In this document: in pieces, positions 1 to 11,847 of the stretch
Layout of the letters: each line of letters begins with the position of its first letter
Numbering within the stretch: the stretch's first letter is position 1
Assembly: GCF_000002235.5 (NCBI RefSeq)
Contig: NW_022145528.1
Span: forward strand, 434,001-498,000
Source: Strongylocentrotus purpuratus
Taxonomy: Eukaryota > Echinodermata > Echinoidea > Camarodonta > Strongylocentrotidae
DNA length: 64,000 nucleotides
Reading direction: 5' to 3'
The notes under the pieces: model-generated
What the model saw: only the letters and a program-made list of their open reading frames with translations
What the model was told of the DNA's origin: nothing
The model's database searches: none
Made by a program: the position numbers and the translations under genes

Positions 1-557
1 ACAATGTACATACATGATACATGTATAAAGGTGATGTTTTCAAAGCTAGATGACCAAAGGAAATGTGAAAAAACCAATGAATAAGAGTGAATGCAATTTT
101 ATTCAGGCCTATACAAATGTCATATAATGTACATATACATGTATGTACGTGTGCACACTGTACGTGTGCAACAGTTTTGAAGCTGGGGTTTTGGCATTGT
201 TTCATATTTTAAAGTAAACTGTCACTTTTAAAATCCCTCCCATGAATTTCGCCTGTATTTACAGCATCTCTCATTCTGTATTAAACTTGTATTACACACC
301 TTTTTTTATATACAGTCCTCATACATATGTGTTGTATGCGATTTACAAATATCATTTTTCAGCTTGTGTGAAATGGCCCTCAAATGGCATTTTTCAAGTG
401 GATTACCGGTAGATCTTCAGTAGTACTGTATGCTACCCCATAACAATGTTGTTGTACATTGTAGGGTACATACAGGACAGGTACATGTGGCTCCGAAGCC
501 TTTAACCCTTTACCCTGCATGTAACTTGGACTGTCGACCAAGCACTGTACATGTTAA

Positions 558-1300
558 AGGGGTTGTAGCACGGCAAATACTGGTTAACGGCATCTACGAC
601 CTCTTTTGGACAACTGCATGTAAACGAATGGACTTGATTAACGGTCGGCGTGTGCTAGTGTTCGCGAAACAGACCGAAGTTTTCCTCACGCTTCGGTTTC
701 GCGTATGTTGCCCACGCATGAATACTGCTGTCCTGTCGTCTGTAGTCATACATTTTGTATATACCCGATTGGCCCCGAGTCAGGCCACGGGAAAGACATG
801 TACACAGAGCTGCCAACCATTCCGTTTTTTGCCGGAATTACTCCGTTTTCCCTTCCAAATTACGGTATAACTTTTTTTCTTCGTAAATACTTTTTTTAAT
901 AATTATTTTAATTATTTTTTTTTTTATTTATTTTTTTTTATTTTATTTATTTTTTATTTTTTTTTTACATACCGCTAGTGAAACAACTGCCCTCAAAAGG
1001 TGATTTGATCACAAATTCAATAGAAAACTAATTTTAAAACATACTCGAAGAGAAAAATATTCTCAAAAAAATGAAATGCCGATAATACCAAAATAACCAC
1101 CAAAAAAATTACCTGCTTGTATGGACAAAACAGCATGATGAATGAACATTTCTGCATTGGAAGTGGGTCAGGCATGGTTGTAAGTTTTGTTTTTATGAAT
1201 TCCTTTTTTTTTGCCATCATGATTCCTTTTTTTGGTCGCACAAGGTTGGCAGCTCAGCGTACATGTACAGTACATGTAGTCCTGTCATGCTACACCCCCT
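558..1300. mobile_element. TTAA-flanked MITE, AGGGGTTGTAGC family, with a nested element
   Basis: TTAA at 554-557 and 1301-1304 flank ends AGGGGTTGTAGCACGG and ATGCTACACCCCCT. The outer parts align with the 250-bp copy at 5186-5435. The extra ~450 bp in the middle is a second insertion (see 801-1255). Confidence 0.75.
801..1255. mobile_element. hAT-like nested element in the TTAA MITE
   Basis: Ends AGAGCTGCCAACC and GGTTGGCAGCTC are inverted repeats, and the second copy of the host MITE lacks this block. The interior is T- and A-rich. A clean 8-bp duplication is not visible because the site sits in ACATGTAC repeats. Confidence 0.5.
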
Positions 1301-1817
1301 TTAAGAGGAAGAAGGAAGACGTGTCAGTAAAAGAGTGCTTCAAATCATGACTTCTTTTCATATTTCATGTACGATCGCATTTTGTGGATGACGGAAACTT
1401 GCGGGTTTAATGTTACCTCTTCGCCATCTGGTTCCTCTTTAATACCAGTCCCTCTTTAATACCAGTCCCTATGAGAGATCAGTTAATACATGTATCAGTT
1501 ACCAAGCCCTCTATATTTGGCTAGGCCTCGAGTGGAAATACTGTATGAGGTAATACATCTTCTCCTTGTGGCAATCTATTGTATCTGAACTGAATTTCTA
1601 GATTCTAGACTTCTAGTCAAGATGTTTTAAAGTCTTTTCATTTTTTCAAATCCTTCTACGATTTCTTTTTTCCTTGTATCGTTACAGAAATTACAAAAGC
1701 CTCTGTCTAATACTATCGCTACACTGTACATTGCATGATCATGTCCATAGCTTGTTCTAATAAAATCACCGTCAATGTTCCATTGGATATTTTGGCATGA
1801 TCGATTCAATAGTGACC

Positions 1818-2132
1818 AGGGGGTGTTTCACAAAGATCTTAATTTGAACTTACCTCTAAGTGGGACTTAACAATTATGGAAAGCCGTTAGCACCTATGAA
1901 AATATTCTGTAAAAGTTATTTCAATAGGCATAAAATGTTGATTCAAATCCTTCATATTTTCTATTATCAAGGAGATTTCATGTTCTTGATGTGGAATTTT
2001 TTAAAAGTGTAAAATACTAGAATTTTCGCTTGTGAATTTATTTATTTTAAGGCTACAAATGGCTCTCTATAATTTTTAAGTCCAACTTCAGAGTTAAGTT
2101 CGACTTTTTGTTATCTTTGTGAAACACCCCCC
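1818..2132. mobile_element. Foldback element with GGGGGTGTTTCACAAAG ends
   Basis: AGGGGGTGTTTCACAAAGAT on the left is mirrored by ATCTTTGTGAAACACCCCCC on the right. Inner arms (AACTTACCTCTAAGT / AACTTCAGAGTTAAG) are weakly inverted. The same end sequence recurs at 37215, 40172, 42516, 47187, 60030 and 63975. Confidence 0.65.
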
Positions 2133-3489
2133 AGGTCTAATACTGACTTTAGTAGCCACTGGATACTCTTGCTATAATCACGTCTTAAAGTAGGTCCTAA
2201 ATCAATAGCACTTCCCCTTGAGAGATGGGAACTAACTTTCACAGGTGGGATGCCGCTAGGATGTACTTCATCTTGTTGGTTAATCAAATTTCCTGCCCTT
2301 CTGTGTCCCGAGGAGGAAATTCATGTTCCTGATTGAGACATCTATCTATTCTTGTTTTCATTCATTAGAGTCATGAGTGTGTGTCTTGCTTCCAAGGGAG
2401 AGAGAGGGGCAATAATAAACGGCGGTTGCAACATTGAAGCCCCCCCCCCCCCTCCCTCACACCTTTTCTTCATTTCTTGAAGAAGAAAGAAAGAAAAGAA
2501 GAAAAAAAAAGAAGAAGAAAAAAAAAATCAATATTTTATTTACCGGTAACAATATTAGATTGCATCAATACACCTGTAAGTACATTATGTACACTTTATG
2601 ATTTTCATGTAAGGCTGCAATAATGATGATCTGACATTTGATAGCTGTGGGCTTTTATTTTGTCAGAGATATAGAGTTATAAGGTTGTGAACTTGTGATT
2701 TAGTTTAGGTTAGGTTTAGCTTTAGCTTCTCATGAACTAGTTCACAAACAGAAGGAAGAAAAAAAGAAAAATAAAGCAATCCTATTTTACATACACATGA
2801 ACCATTAACACAATGATAAAAGGAAGGCTGTGATGATTTTTCAAGAAGAGTATTTATAGCGAGATTGAAGAAGATTCTGTCATAATAGTCTGCCTCTCAA
2901 TAAAGTTACTCCCCCTCTTCAGCGGTGTATTCAATCTATTCAAGAGCACTTACCGACCTGGTTTGGCTCATGAGGAGGCGGGGCATTTCGTAATAAAAAG
3001 CATTTATCTTGTCACTTTCAACCGATCCTCCCCACTCACGGAGTAGATTTGGTTTTAGTTGTCGGAAATAAAAAGCATTTGCATCAAATTGTTGTGAGCC
3101 TGGTAAAAGGGTTCAATTAGGAACATTTCTAAATCTACGACTTCTGGAATTCCCTGACTTCAAAATAAATAAATTTAGAACTGGATTGTAAAAATTGTTT
3201 AGTTTCTGAGTAATGAAACTACATTTTACGCACACCCCTTTGAGCCTTTTCTATGCTTTTAAGCGAAATTGCTCTGTTAAGTGAAAAAAGAATTAGTACG
3301 GTATTGACTCTTTTGAGAGCAACTTATACTGCCTTACCACATTTGATTGAGCAGACAGTCATAGTAGTAGTAGTATCGACCCAGAATTTGTTAAGTTACC
3401 TTCAAGCAGGAGTACTCTTGAGTCAAATTTACAATTTTAATTCAACTGAGCTATCTGTGGTCATATAGATCCAACGACCGATGCTCTAT

Positions 3490-3830
3490 AGGCCTTCATC
3501 ATCAGCTCGAGATTGCCGAATGTCCCGCTATTTGAACTATCCCGATTGCCAATTGTCCAGTTAATTTGCGTCTTCATCAGCCCGAAGTTGAAGTGGGATA
3601 TTTGGTTGAGATAATTATCCCAAGATATCTTGGGCTAGTTTGTAAAATATCCCGCTGTTTGTCCAGTGCGTCTTCACCAGTCCCAAAGACTTGTGCTATC
3701 AGCGAAACGCCGAGCAAAATATCTTGAGCTTGAGTTTCAAGTTTGAAGACGCGATTTATAACTTCAGGATTATTTCCCAAATCAGAATTAGCGGGCTATT
3801 TGGCAATCTCGAGCTGATGATGACAGGCCT
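3490..3830. mobile_element. TA-flanked MITE, GGCCTGTCTTCATCAGC family, copy 1
   Basis: The left end GGCCTTCATCATCAGCTCGAG-type sequence and the right end CTCGAGCTGATGATGACAGG are inverted repeats flanked by TA. The inside is made of repeated GAAGACGCA and CCCGCTATTT words alternating in orientation. Four more copies lie in the window. Confidence 0.75.
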
Positions 3831-4623
3831 ATTGATCCAATCACAATCCTTCACTCCAATTGCATCCGCTATAAGTAAATTCTGGTCGATTTTTTGCGAT
3901 TCAGTCTGTCAGAATTGGAGCAGCGCATCAGCAGCTGTGTAAACCTGTGGGTCCTACTAAAATGTCATTTAGTCTTGCCTCCATGCTTCAATTCAATTTA
4001 TTAGAAATGATGATACCACTTCATTTTTCTTTTATTAAAGAATTTGAAGAAAAAAAAGTGTATGAGACTGTGTGTGGGGAGTTGGCGGGGGGGGGGGGGG
4101 GGAGGAGAGATGATCGTATTTGTACTTGTGATAATGCTTTTGTTTTTATATTTGTCTGATTTGACTGAATCCGTTAATGAAAGTAAGTTTTGAAATTTCT
4201 TGTATTTCTATCGCAGATGACGATTGAATAAGAGTTTGATTTTTGTCAAACTATTGTCCAAACAACTGGCAAGTAGGCTATGATATGTCACTATATTTAT
4301 CAGACATCTTCGCAAAGGAGTTTCAGGATGAGCTATACATTATCTGGACGGGTTCCCTAGCCCAGTCATAAATCTTTATGAAACTAAAAATAAATGAAAA
4401 CTTGAGACTTATGATCAATACTCAAAGAATAATACAAACATTGATCATCTATCATATACCTTGGAATTAAAAGCATTTGCCTGTCAAACTTTTTATGAAG
4501 CTGAACAAATAGCAGGCTCCTGTCATTCAGAGTGGGTATGAACAGAAAGGGAAAATCTTTTTTGTTTGATTTCATTTTGTTGCCCTGTAGGACTTGATAA
4601 ATCCTTGCTTTTGAATATTACAG

Positions 4624-4661
4624 GTTTATGATGATGAAGATGGTGGTGGTGGTGGTGGTGG

Positions 4662-4702
<41 letters not shown>

Positions 4703-4969
4703 GTGGTGATGATTATGATGATTTTGATGGTGATGATGATGATGGTGGTGATGAAGATGATGGTGACGATGATGATAATGGTGGTGATGATTATGATGAT
4801 TTCGATGGTGATGATGATGATGGTGGTGATGAAGATGATGGTGGTGATGATGATTTTGGCGATGAAGATGATGGTGGTGATGATGAATTTGGTGATGAAG
4901 ATGATGGTGGTGTTGATGATTTTGGCGATGAAGATGATGGTGGTGATGATGATGATGATGGTGAGGTCT
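4624..4969 (+). CDS. Possible Asp-rich exon, or a (GAT)n microsatellite
   Basis: GAATATTACAG precedes a GAT/GGT/GAA tract that reads VYDDEDGGGGGG followed by long Asp runs interrupted by repeated DDYDDFDGDDDD and FGDEDDGG blocks. It ends GGTGAG just before an in-frame TGA (4973). A phase-0 donor GAG|GTCTGA would feed the 40-bp exon at 5543 but is weak; the better-looking donor at 4961 (GTGAGG) has the wrong phase. Acidic low-complexity regions are common in nuclear proteins, but a triplet microsatellite next to a chance acceptor explains the data almost as well. The opposite strand reads as His-rich and is surely a shadow. Confidence 0.25.
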
Positions 4970-5185
4970 GATGATAATCATGATGATGACTTTCATGTAG
5001 AAACGTCTATCGAGAATGATGATTGATGAGGAGGAGGAGGAATGAAGGAAGAGGAGGAGGAATGTAATGGGGATGACGATGATGACTTCTGAGTAATACT
5101 TTATACTATTAGCCTCCAGTATGAAATAATGCAAGAAGAATATATATTCACAAATTTGAAACAAGATATTTGAACAGTCATTTAA

Positions 5186-5435
5186 AGGGAGTATAGCTTG
5201 GCAAATACTGGTTAACGCCGTCTACCGTCTTCTTTTGGACAACTGCATGTAAACGAATGGACTTGATTAACGGTAGTCATGACTTAATCTCTAGATGGTC
5301 AGCGCGCGCTAGCATTTGCGAAACAGACCAAAGTTCTCGCACGCACGTGATTGCTGCGGTCACGTAGTCCGTAGTCATATGATGCCCGAGTCAGGCCACA
5401 GGAAAGACACGTAGTCTCCTCATGCTATACTCCCT
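5186..5435. mobile_element. TTAA-flanked MITE, AGGGAGTATAGC family, 250 bp
   Basis: TTAA at 5182-5185 and 5436-5439. Termini AGGGAGTATAGC and GCTATACTCCCT are perfect 12-bp inverted repeats. It aligns with the outer parts of 558-1300 (shared CAAATACTGGTTAACG, AAACGAATGGACTTGATTAA). Confidence 0.85.
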
Positions 5436-5542
5436 TTAAAAGAGCAACTTAGATATCTTCATTTACAAGTTAATCAGATATTGACTTTCATTATAAAATA
5501 TATTTCTACATGTTCCTTTTTATTTTTTTTAAATCTTTGCAG

Positions 5543-5582
5543 AAATCTAAAGTGAAGCCATTTAATCTGCTCCAGCCAAGAG
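5543..5582 (+). CDS. Candidate 40-bp internal exon of the same unrecognised gene
   Basis: Bounded by a T-rich tract ending AAATCTTTGCAG (5531-5542) and a strong donor AGAG|GTAAGT. Two of the three frames hit a stop at once; the open frame reads KSKVKPFNLLQPR plus one base. It enters in phase 0 and leaves in phase 1, which is the phase needed by the acceptor at 11848. The intervening intron would be about 6.3 kb and filled with repeats. Confidence 0.42.
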
Positions 5583-6924
5583 GTAAGTTTTTAACACATA
5601 TTACATGTACATGTATATCATGGCTGAATTGAAGACTTGCTCCCTTAAAGTGAAATGGAAGAAGAAGGAGAAGGGGGAGGAGGAGGAGGAGTTGTTGCCT
5701 ATTAGACATATTCACATGAAATGCTCATTTCTCATTTCGTTAAAAAATAGAAAGGCTGGCATACATTTACATGTATGTGGTAAAAATCTAGAATCAATTC
5801 CAGGTCCATTAAAATGAAGATTGGATGGAAGATTGGATGATAATAGATCTTAAACTTTAGAACGGAGGAGATGTCAAGGAAGTAGCCATGAATATTCTTA
5901 TATTTATAACAAAGCAGCTTCATCCGTCATACTTTCATACACTTACATACAGTGCATGTAATTGTTTATAATGGACACTTTGCTCATACTGTAAATAAAG
6001 GTTACCAGTATTGAAAACTTAAACCTATTTGAAAGTAAAAAAAGTCAATAGAAATAAGTTTTATCGATCCACCTTCCTAGGGAGTTGCATAGGAGATGCT
6101 TCATTAAATTATCTAGAAGGCTATATGAAACTGCCGTCATTGAATGGAAATATTTTTTGTTTCATGTCTACAAGCGTAGCCTTTTTTTGTTGCAACAACT
6201 GGACAACTATGGGGCCGTCGTCCTACTGTGATTGTCATAAATCTGCATGTGAAAGCAATGTTGTGTATCCAAACCGCAGAAACAAACACACTCGAGGATA
6301 ATGTTTTCATAAATAATAACTGATAAAAATATATGCAACTTGAGAATGCAGTTAGAATTTTGATGGTACTCGATACAACGGAGAGATACGGGGCATGCTG
6401 CTGGTATGGTGGATCTCGATCGAGCTCAAGTCGTCTCGCTTTCATTAATTGCACCCATCAGACTGATTTATCAGAAAGGAGACGCCGTAAATGAATGTGA
6501 TATTGTATGAGGGGACGTTATTATGCTTCTTCAGATAATGAATGAACCCCCTGTGCTAGGTATAATGCTTAATGTTGTTGTACGCTGAACGGGACACTGT
6601 TCCTATAAATGATTGTGTGCACATTACATTACATTTACTTTTTGAACATCCTCAATTCAAATTATTGCCATGATCTGCCTTTTTTCCTCCTCTAGATATT
6701 TCTTAGTTTCCTCATCAATTTCTTCCTTTGTATCGGGACTTCATTATTTCTCTGAATATGATTTATCTTCTTTCCATTTTTAATAGTATCCCATCCTTTG
6801 TCCACCTTTCTACTTTCTTTGGATAAAAAACCACTGAAGGAAACTGTATTGTACTACAAGTACAGCTTCTCTCTGAATGCTTGTTTGTATTTTGATCCAT
6901 AATACAGAATGTTTTCAGCCAGTA

Positions 6925-7500
6925 GAACTGAGAGTGTGAACTCGTTTTGGTCATGAAGTGCCCTTGAAAGCATATTAGTTTTCATTAGATCAGAGGAAAA
7001 CGCTACATGCAGTGAAATGAAGAGTGTGAACTTATTTTGTCACTAACTCGTCGCCTGGCTGGCAGAAGGGCGTTAGCTCGAATTTTAGGTAAAAAATGAA
7101 ATGTTAAGCAGAAGGGCGTTAGCACTAAATCGCCTCAAACTTTTAAAAACTGACTTATTTCCCCCAAAATAATTGTGGCCGTGTTCTACTATAACATTTC
7201 TTTAAAGTTTTAAACCAATTTTGCGGGACGGAAAGCAGTTTAAATGTAAAAAAAATCTTTAAAAGCGAATAATTCGGAAAGTAGTTTTTTTGAGTCGCTT
7301 GGGCGCTAACGCCCTTCTGCCAGCCGGCCGACGAACTGCCCTGAGAAGCACATGCTGTATGGTATATTATAACGGTTCTCATCAGATCAGAGGAAAACAC
7401 TACATGTAGTAGAATTAAGAGTGTGAACTCATTTTGTCATGAATTGCTCTTGACAGCATAATAAATGGTTTTCATTAATCCTAAGTGGTTCAACTTGGAA
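6925..7500 (+). repeat. Three host tandem units, the middle one carrying a MITE
   Basis: AGAGTGTGAACTCGTTTTGG, AGAGTGTGAACTTATTTTG and AGAGTGTGAACTCATTTTG start units at about 6928, 7021 and 7408. Each continues with CATGAA-type, TTTTCATTAGATCAGAGGAA-type sequence. The second unit is interrupted at 7049-7333. Confidence 0.7.
7049..7333. mobile_element. 285-bp MITE with GGCTGGCAGAAGGGCGTTAG ends and AACT duplication
   Basis: Termini CGTCGCCTGGCTGGCAGAAG... and the mirror ...TAACGCCCTTCTGCCAGCCGGCCGACG are inverted repeats of about 29 bp with few mismatches. AACT occurs on both sides (7045-7048, 7334-7337). Neighbouring tandem units show the unoccupied sequence (CATGAAGTGCCC, CATGAATTGCTC). 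Superfamily not assigned. Confidence 0.75.
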
Positions 7501-8077
7501 GACAGGTTCTTTCCCCCTCTCATTTCATTTTTCCCTACTAGTAATTTCCCTTAAGTGTCTTAGTAATATGCTTGACATGGTTATTTTTATGATGAAATAA
7601 ATCTACCATACTCTGCTGCGACGAGGGATTTTTAAAAATCTACTAGGGTATGTATTTTGGGTATAATGGATTTTAACACTAAACAGTCTGGAATGGTGTG
7701 CTATTGTAATAGGAATATTACTCACATGAAGATTTTTTCAATCCCTGAGTAATTTTGAGTGTATCTATCCATATTTGTTTTCTTTATTCTAAACCGGTGA
7801 AGTTTACACCCCCAAAAGAACCATATTGTTTATATGTGCATGTACACTGTATAAGTAAGGTTGTGTATAGTGATTAACAGGCTAGCCTACAAAGAAAAAG
7901 AAAAAAGGTAGCGGTTAATCTGAAAAAAATTGCAAAGTTCACCAAAGAACCATATATAAGGGGGACAAAGCCTCAAAATACACTGTAATGCATGTAATTC
8001 ATTTCAGTTTTATACATGAAATATTGAAATAGCATTTACGATTTTCAGAATAGCCTGCTTTCATTTGCATAATCTAA

Positions 8078-8290
8078 GGAGGCGCGATAGCTCAGTCGGT
8101 AGTGTTTTTGTAATCTGGTGACCCGGGTTCGAAACCAAGGCGATGCGCTAGTGCCCTTTGGTAAGGCATTAATCCTCATTACCAGGTCCCTCGGAGAGGA
8201 CCTAAAGCCGTTGGCCGTCTGGTTGCTTACTTACATGTACAAGCATTTATGCTTTATTAGCAGTCAGGCAAAATAACGACCGCCAATAAT
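8078..8290 (+). mobile_element. tRNA-derived SINE, copy 1
   Basis: The head reads GGCGCGATAGCTCAGTCGG ... GGGTTCGAAACC, giving recognisable pol III A-box and B-box (8125-8136) positions. A shared non-tRNA body follows: GATGCGCTAGTG, AAGGCATTAATCCTCATTAC, CAGGTCC, GAGGACCTAAAGCCG. Other copies are at 29999, 39648 and 50925 (minus). Confidence 0.8.
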
Positions 8291-8857
8291 ATGCCTCAAA
8301 CTGATAAGCAGTTACATGTAACTCCAAACCTTACATGGTGCCCTTCTTATACACAACATTAAGAAAGCCTCTGTATATTAAACTCAAGTATACTGGTACC
8401 ATTAAACATACATGTACATGTACATACTGTATGTATGACCTCCTCAAGACATTAATATGAAACGAAATTACAGCGTACATATTTCGTGAATGAGAACAGA
8501 GCACATGCCGGCCAAGCGAGCAGCAGTCATGCTGTGTTGATGATCGCAAAGAATGATGGATGTTTTACTAATTAAGAGCAGACGTTAGCAGGGCACATTC
8601 GTTATCTCCGCGCACTCGTGCAGGGGAACGATGAATCGTTTGCAAGGCCCAACTTCAAGAAGAGGCCTTTCTTTCCTTAATTGTTCAAGCATTTTTTGCA
8701 CAGATTTGACCATGGATGTACTATATCTATGCTTTAACTGATGATCTAACATTGCTCCAGCGACAATTGCTCTGGACTTTAATTCATTCAAGATTTAGGG
8801 ATAGGGTTAGGTATGCAATTGGGTTTTGGGAATAGGTTTAGGGCCATTTTATTTTTT

Positions 8858-9018
8858 ACTGATCTCTGTGTCACTTATTAGGGGCTCCCACCAGCAAAGC
8901 ATCACTCATTTCCAAACAACTATGCAAACAATTAATTTTGTACAACAATCACTCATGTCAAAACATTTCTGCAAGGTGATTGATTATCTACAATGATCAG
9001 CTCCTTTCAGAATTGACT
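8858..9018 (+). repeat. ~160-bp repeated unit, copy 1 (AACAATTAATTTTGTACAAC)
   Basis: Shares CTGATCTCTGTGTCA, CTCATTTCCAAACAACT, GCAAACAATTAATTTTGTAC and GATTATCTACAATGAT with 26056-26212 and 26221-26330. It has no open frame and no inverted ends. It could be an old repeat or duplicated regulatory DNA. Confidence 0.6.
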
Positions 9019-9034
9019 TTAAAGGTACTAAGTC

Positions 9035-9667
9035 TATGGTGGCTCTGAAGGGACATCGCGAATCGACTAAATCGTGAACTTTTCACGATAAAGTTCACGA
9101 TATCGTGAATTTTATCGCCAATTTTTCACGACGAAATTCACGAAATTCACGATATCGTCAATTTCGTCGTGAAAAATTGGCGATAAAATTCACGATATCG
9201 TGAACTTTATCGTGAAAAGTTCACGATAAAATTCACGATTTCGTATATTTTATCGTGAACTTTATCTTAAACTTTTTTCTCCTGGCTTGGGCGCTTCGTA
9301 AACAAAACCAGCCCTAGCTTGATTGAATGAAGACGATTAAATATTATGACGAGACGTTTTTACGATGATTTCTGTGAAAATGGTAGGTTTAACTTCATAT
9401 TATGCTCTATTTGTATTTTATCTTTGACAAGATAGGGATGAAAGTAATTGCACAGCTGAAAAATTACCCGGTATGCAATTAATTAATGGTCTAACAGTTA
9501 GATCTAGAGATGCACTGTTTTTTCCCATACATTCATTTCCATGTTGTAATAGACTATTGAGTAATGTAATTGATCTAGATCTAGGCCTAGAAGTCTACTT
9601 TTATTAGTAGGCCTACGTACTAGCACACTCAATTTCTCAAACTGAGTCAACAAAGACTGACAGAGTC
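9035..9667 (+). mobile_element. Palindrome-rich element (ATCGTGAA repeats), copy 1
   Basis: Begins TATGGTGGCTCTGAAGGGAC. A ~190-bp block (9061-9260) follows, built from TTATCGTGAA / TTCACGATAA words in both orientations, then a unique body (CTTGGGCGCTTCGTAAAC ... TGAGTCAACAAAGACTGA). The body and block recur inverted at 24720-25369. Bases 9020-9034 just outside resemble the end of the AGGTACTATG MITE family. Confidence 0.7.
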
Positions 9668-9743
9668 GATGTAGAACTAATACTAATAAGTAATAGGTAG
9701 CAGCGGCTAGCAGAATATAATAGTAGCATTCTAGTGCATTCTA

Positions 9744-9913
9744 GACCGAATTTTCTGTCTCTTTCGTTCGTTAGCCTCTTAAGTCTTATTAGGGTAGGGT
9801 CGGCTCCCTCTCATATTGGGGTAGGGTCGGCTCTCGGGTCGGCTCTCACTTTAGAGAGAGCCGACCCTACCCCAATAAGAGGCTAACGAACGAGAGAGAC
9901 AGAAAATTCGGTC
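9744..9913. mobile_element. 170-bp foldback MITE with TA duplication
   Basis: GACCGAATTTTCTGTCTCTT opens and AGAGACAGAAAATTCGGTC closes it. The inverted arms are about 55-60 bp and include TTCGTTAGCCTCTT and TAGGGTAGGGTCGGCTC. TA on both sides (9742-9743, 9914-9915) suits a Tc1/mariner-type insertion. Confidence 0.8.
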
Positions 9914-10084
9914 TAGTGCACTAGCTAGCTGCATGCAGCTGATGCAGACCTACATGTAGACTATAGGCTCCAGTGATTATTGCATTGGCAGACATTTTAT
10001 TTTTAATATTTTTTTCAATGCTTGCAACAACATGAATTATTAATTAAGCTAGGGCCTAGCCTAGGTCATTCCAGTAAAGCATAG

Positions 10085-11183
10085 GAATTCCAGACAACTC
10101 GCCACAAAGACAACCTGCCCCAAGACAACCCGCCACAATACCCTGGACATCTCGCCACAATACCCTGGACAACTCGCCACAGGCGAGTTGTCCAGGGTGG
10201 GGTGCCTTTTCGGACAACTCGCCACACTTTTTTCCCCTCATGTTTTCTAGATTTAAAATCCCTCATCTTAGATGAAATTGTCATTTTTCATGATTTTCGT
10301 GCTTTTATAAACACAGTCATTACAAAGAATAAAGAATAAAGCTGATTTCCCTTGCAACAATAATATATTTTTGACAAACCGAAGGCGTACGATCGCCATA
10401 TCATTGGGATAACTTGGTATTTAGATCTCGAGGTCTATAGCAGCTGCATCTTTCTGTCTCAGAAATTGTTTAATGGTAGGATACTGGAAGCACTGGTGTA
10501 CTGATGAGGGGGGGGGGGGGGGGGGGGGAGGTTATTTGACCTGCGAAATAAAATTGAAATGTGATCTATTTCTAGATTTTCTGGGTTAGTTTCGTCAGAG
10601 GCGGCATTCTTCATGGGGGGGGGGGGACACTGTGCCCTCACTTTTTCAGGTTCCCCTAAAGGGCCCCTTTATCCTTTGTACATGTCCTTTTTCTCTTCTG
10701 ATAATTTTTAATGGTAGGAATTCATGAAAGGGTACTGGAAGCACTGGCGTCCTGATGGGGGAGGGGGCAGTTGACCCGCGAAATAAAATTGAAATATGGT
10801 TTATTTCTAGATTTTCTAGGTTAGTTTCGCACAGTCCAAAATAGATTCTTGTTGCGGGTCTTGTTGCAAGCGCAAGGAAAATCATCTTTATTCTTTAGAA
10901 CAGCTCTCAAAATACTCACAATTTCCATGTTTCCTGTCATGACAGTGTTTATAAAAGAATAATGAACAAATAAAATGACAATTTCATCTAAGATCATGAA
11001 GATGAGGGATTTTAGATCTAGAAATCATGAGGGGAAAAAAGTCTGGCGAGTTGTCCGAAAAGGCACCCCACCATGGACAACTCGCCTGTGGCGAGTTGTC
11101 CAGGGTATTGTGGCGAGATGTCCAGGGTATTGTGGCGGGTTGTCTTGGGGCGGGTTGTCTTTGTGGCGAGTTGTCTGGACCCC
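10085..11183. mobile_element. 1.1-kb long-TIR element with GGCGAGTTGTCC units and 8-bp duplication
   Basis: AAGCATAG stands on both sides (10077-10084, 11184-11191). Inverted arms of about 240 bp start CCAGACAACTCGCCACAAAG and are themselves built from repeated CAACTCGCCACA / GGCGAGTTGTCC motifs. Between them two direct repeats (about 10471-10600 and 10708-10835) share ACTGGAAGCACTGG and GCGAAATAAAATTGAAAT. No transposase is seen. The 8-bp duplication allows hAT, P or Merlin-like origin; the ends do not start with the usual hAT CAG. Confidence 0.75.
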
Positions 11184-11847
11184 AAGCATAGTAGCACTAG
11201 TAGACCTCTATAGCGCTGCATACGTGCTGAGAGGGCAATCGATTGCACACAATTACACACTCGTGGACACAATGAGTACGAAGTGGCTGATATGATCGGC
11301 AAGTTTGACAGTAGACTCGCGATTTTAATTTTCAAAGAATTTTTTCTAACATCGGTTAGTTGAAAAGACTATTTTACTGCTATATAGGTGTCATCAATTG
11401 TCACTAAAGTACCAATTTATTTTGAGTGATCTCAGTTGAGTTTTGTACAGTGTTGTTTAAAATGTTGAGAATCAATAGAGGTAATACAAAAAAGTACACT
11501 AATGCTGGTATGTGTGGCCTAGGTCAAATATTGTTTCCAGAGTGATGGTACTGCAACTGCAGAGCAGGGTTTGAAAGATATTTATTTAAAAAATAAACCA
11601 AAAATTGTACATGGCCAGGCCCATGCATGCAGACACGGACTGTTAACCGTGGTAACACTAACAATATGTAAAACTGTATCGGAGCTTGGAGATAATTGAT
11701 AATTTATGACACTGATGCAGTGATAGATCCAAACTTCTGGAGCAAAATCAAACTTGTCTTCAATCCTGAAAATCTCTCTGCCAAATAATTGTCTAAATTC
11801 TGTTTCTCTGTGTAATCAAAAATGTATTCTTTATGTTATTATTGCAG

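Noticed and set aside
4523-5164. 213-codon His-rich minus-strand frame
   Set aside because: It is the complement of the GAT/GGT tract; the poly-His is a by-product of triplet repetition.
6029-6454. Frames of 90 and 105 codons on opposite strands
   Set aside because: No family resemblance, no splice context consistent with phase, and composition similar to surrounding non-coding DNA.
8585-8791. 68-codon minus-strand frame starting MNELKSRAIVAG
   Set aside because: It reads somewhat like protein, but no homologue was recognised, no exon borders are supported, and there are no neighbouring exons on that strand.
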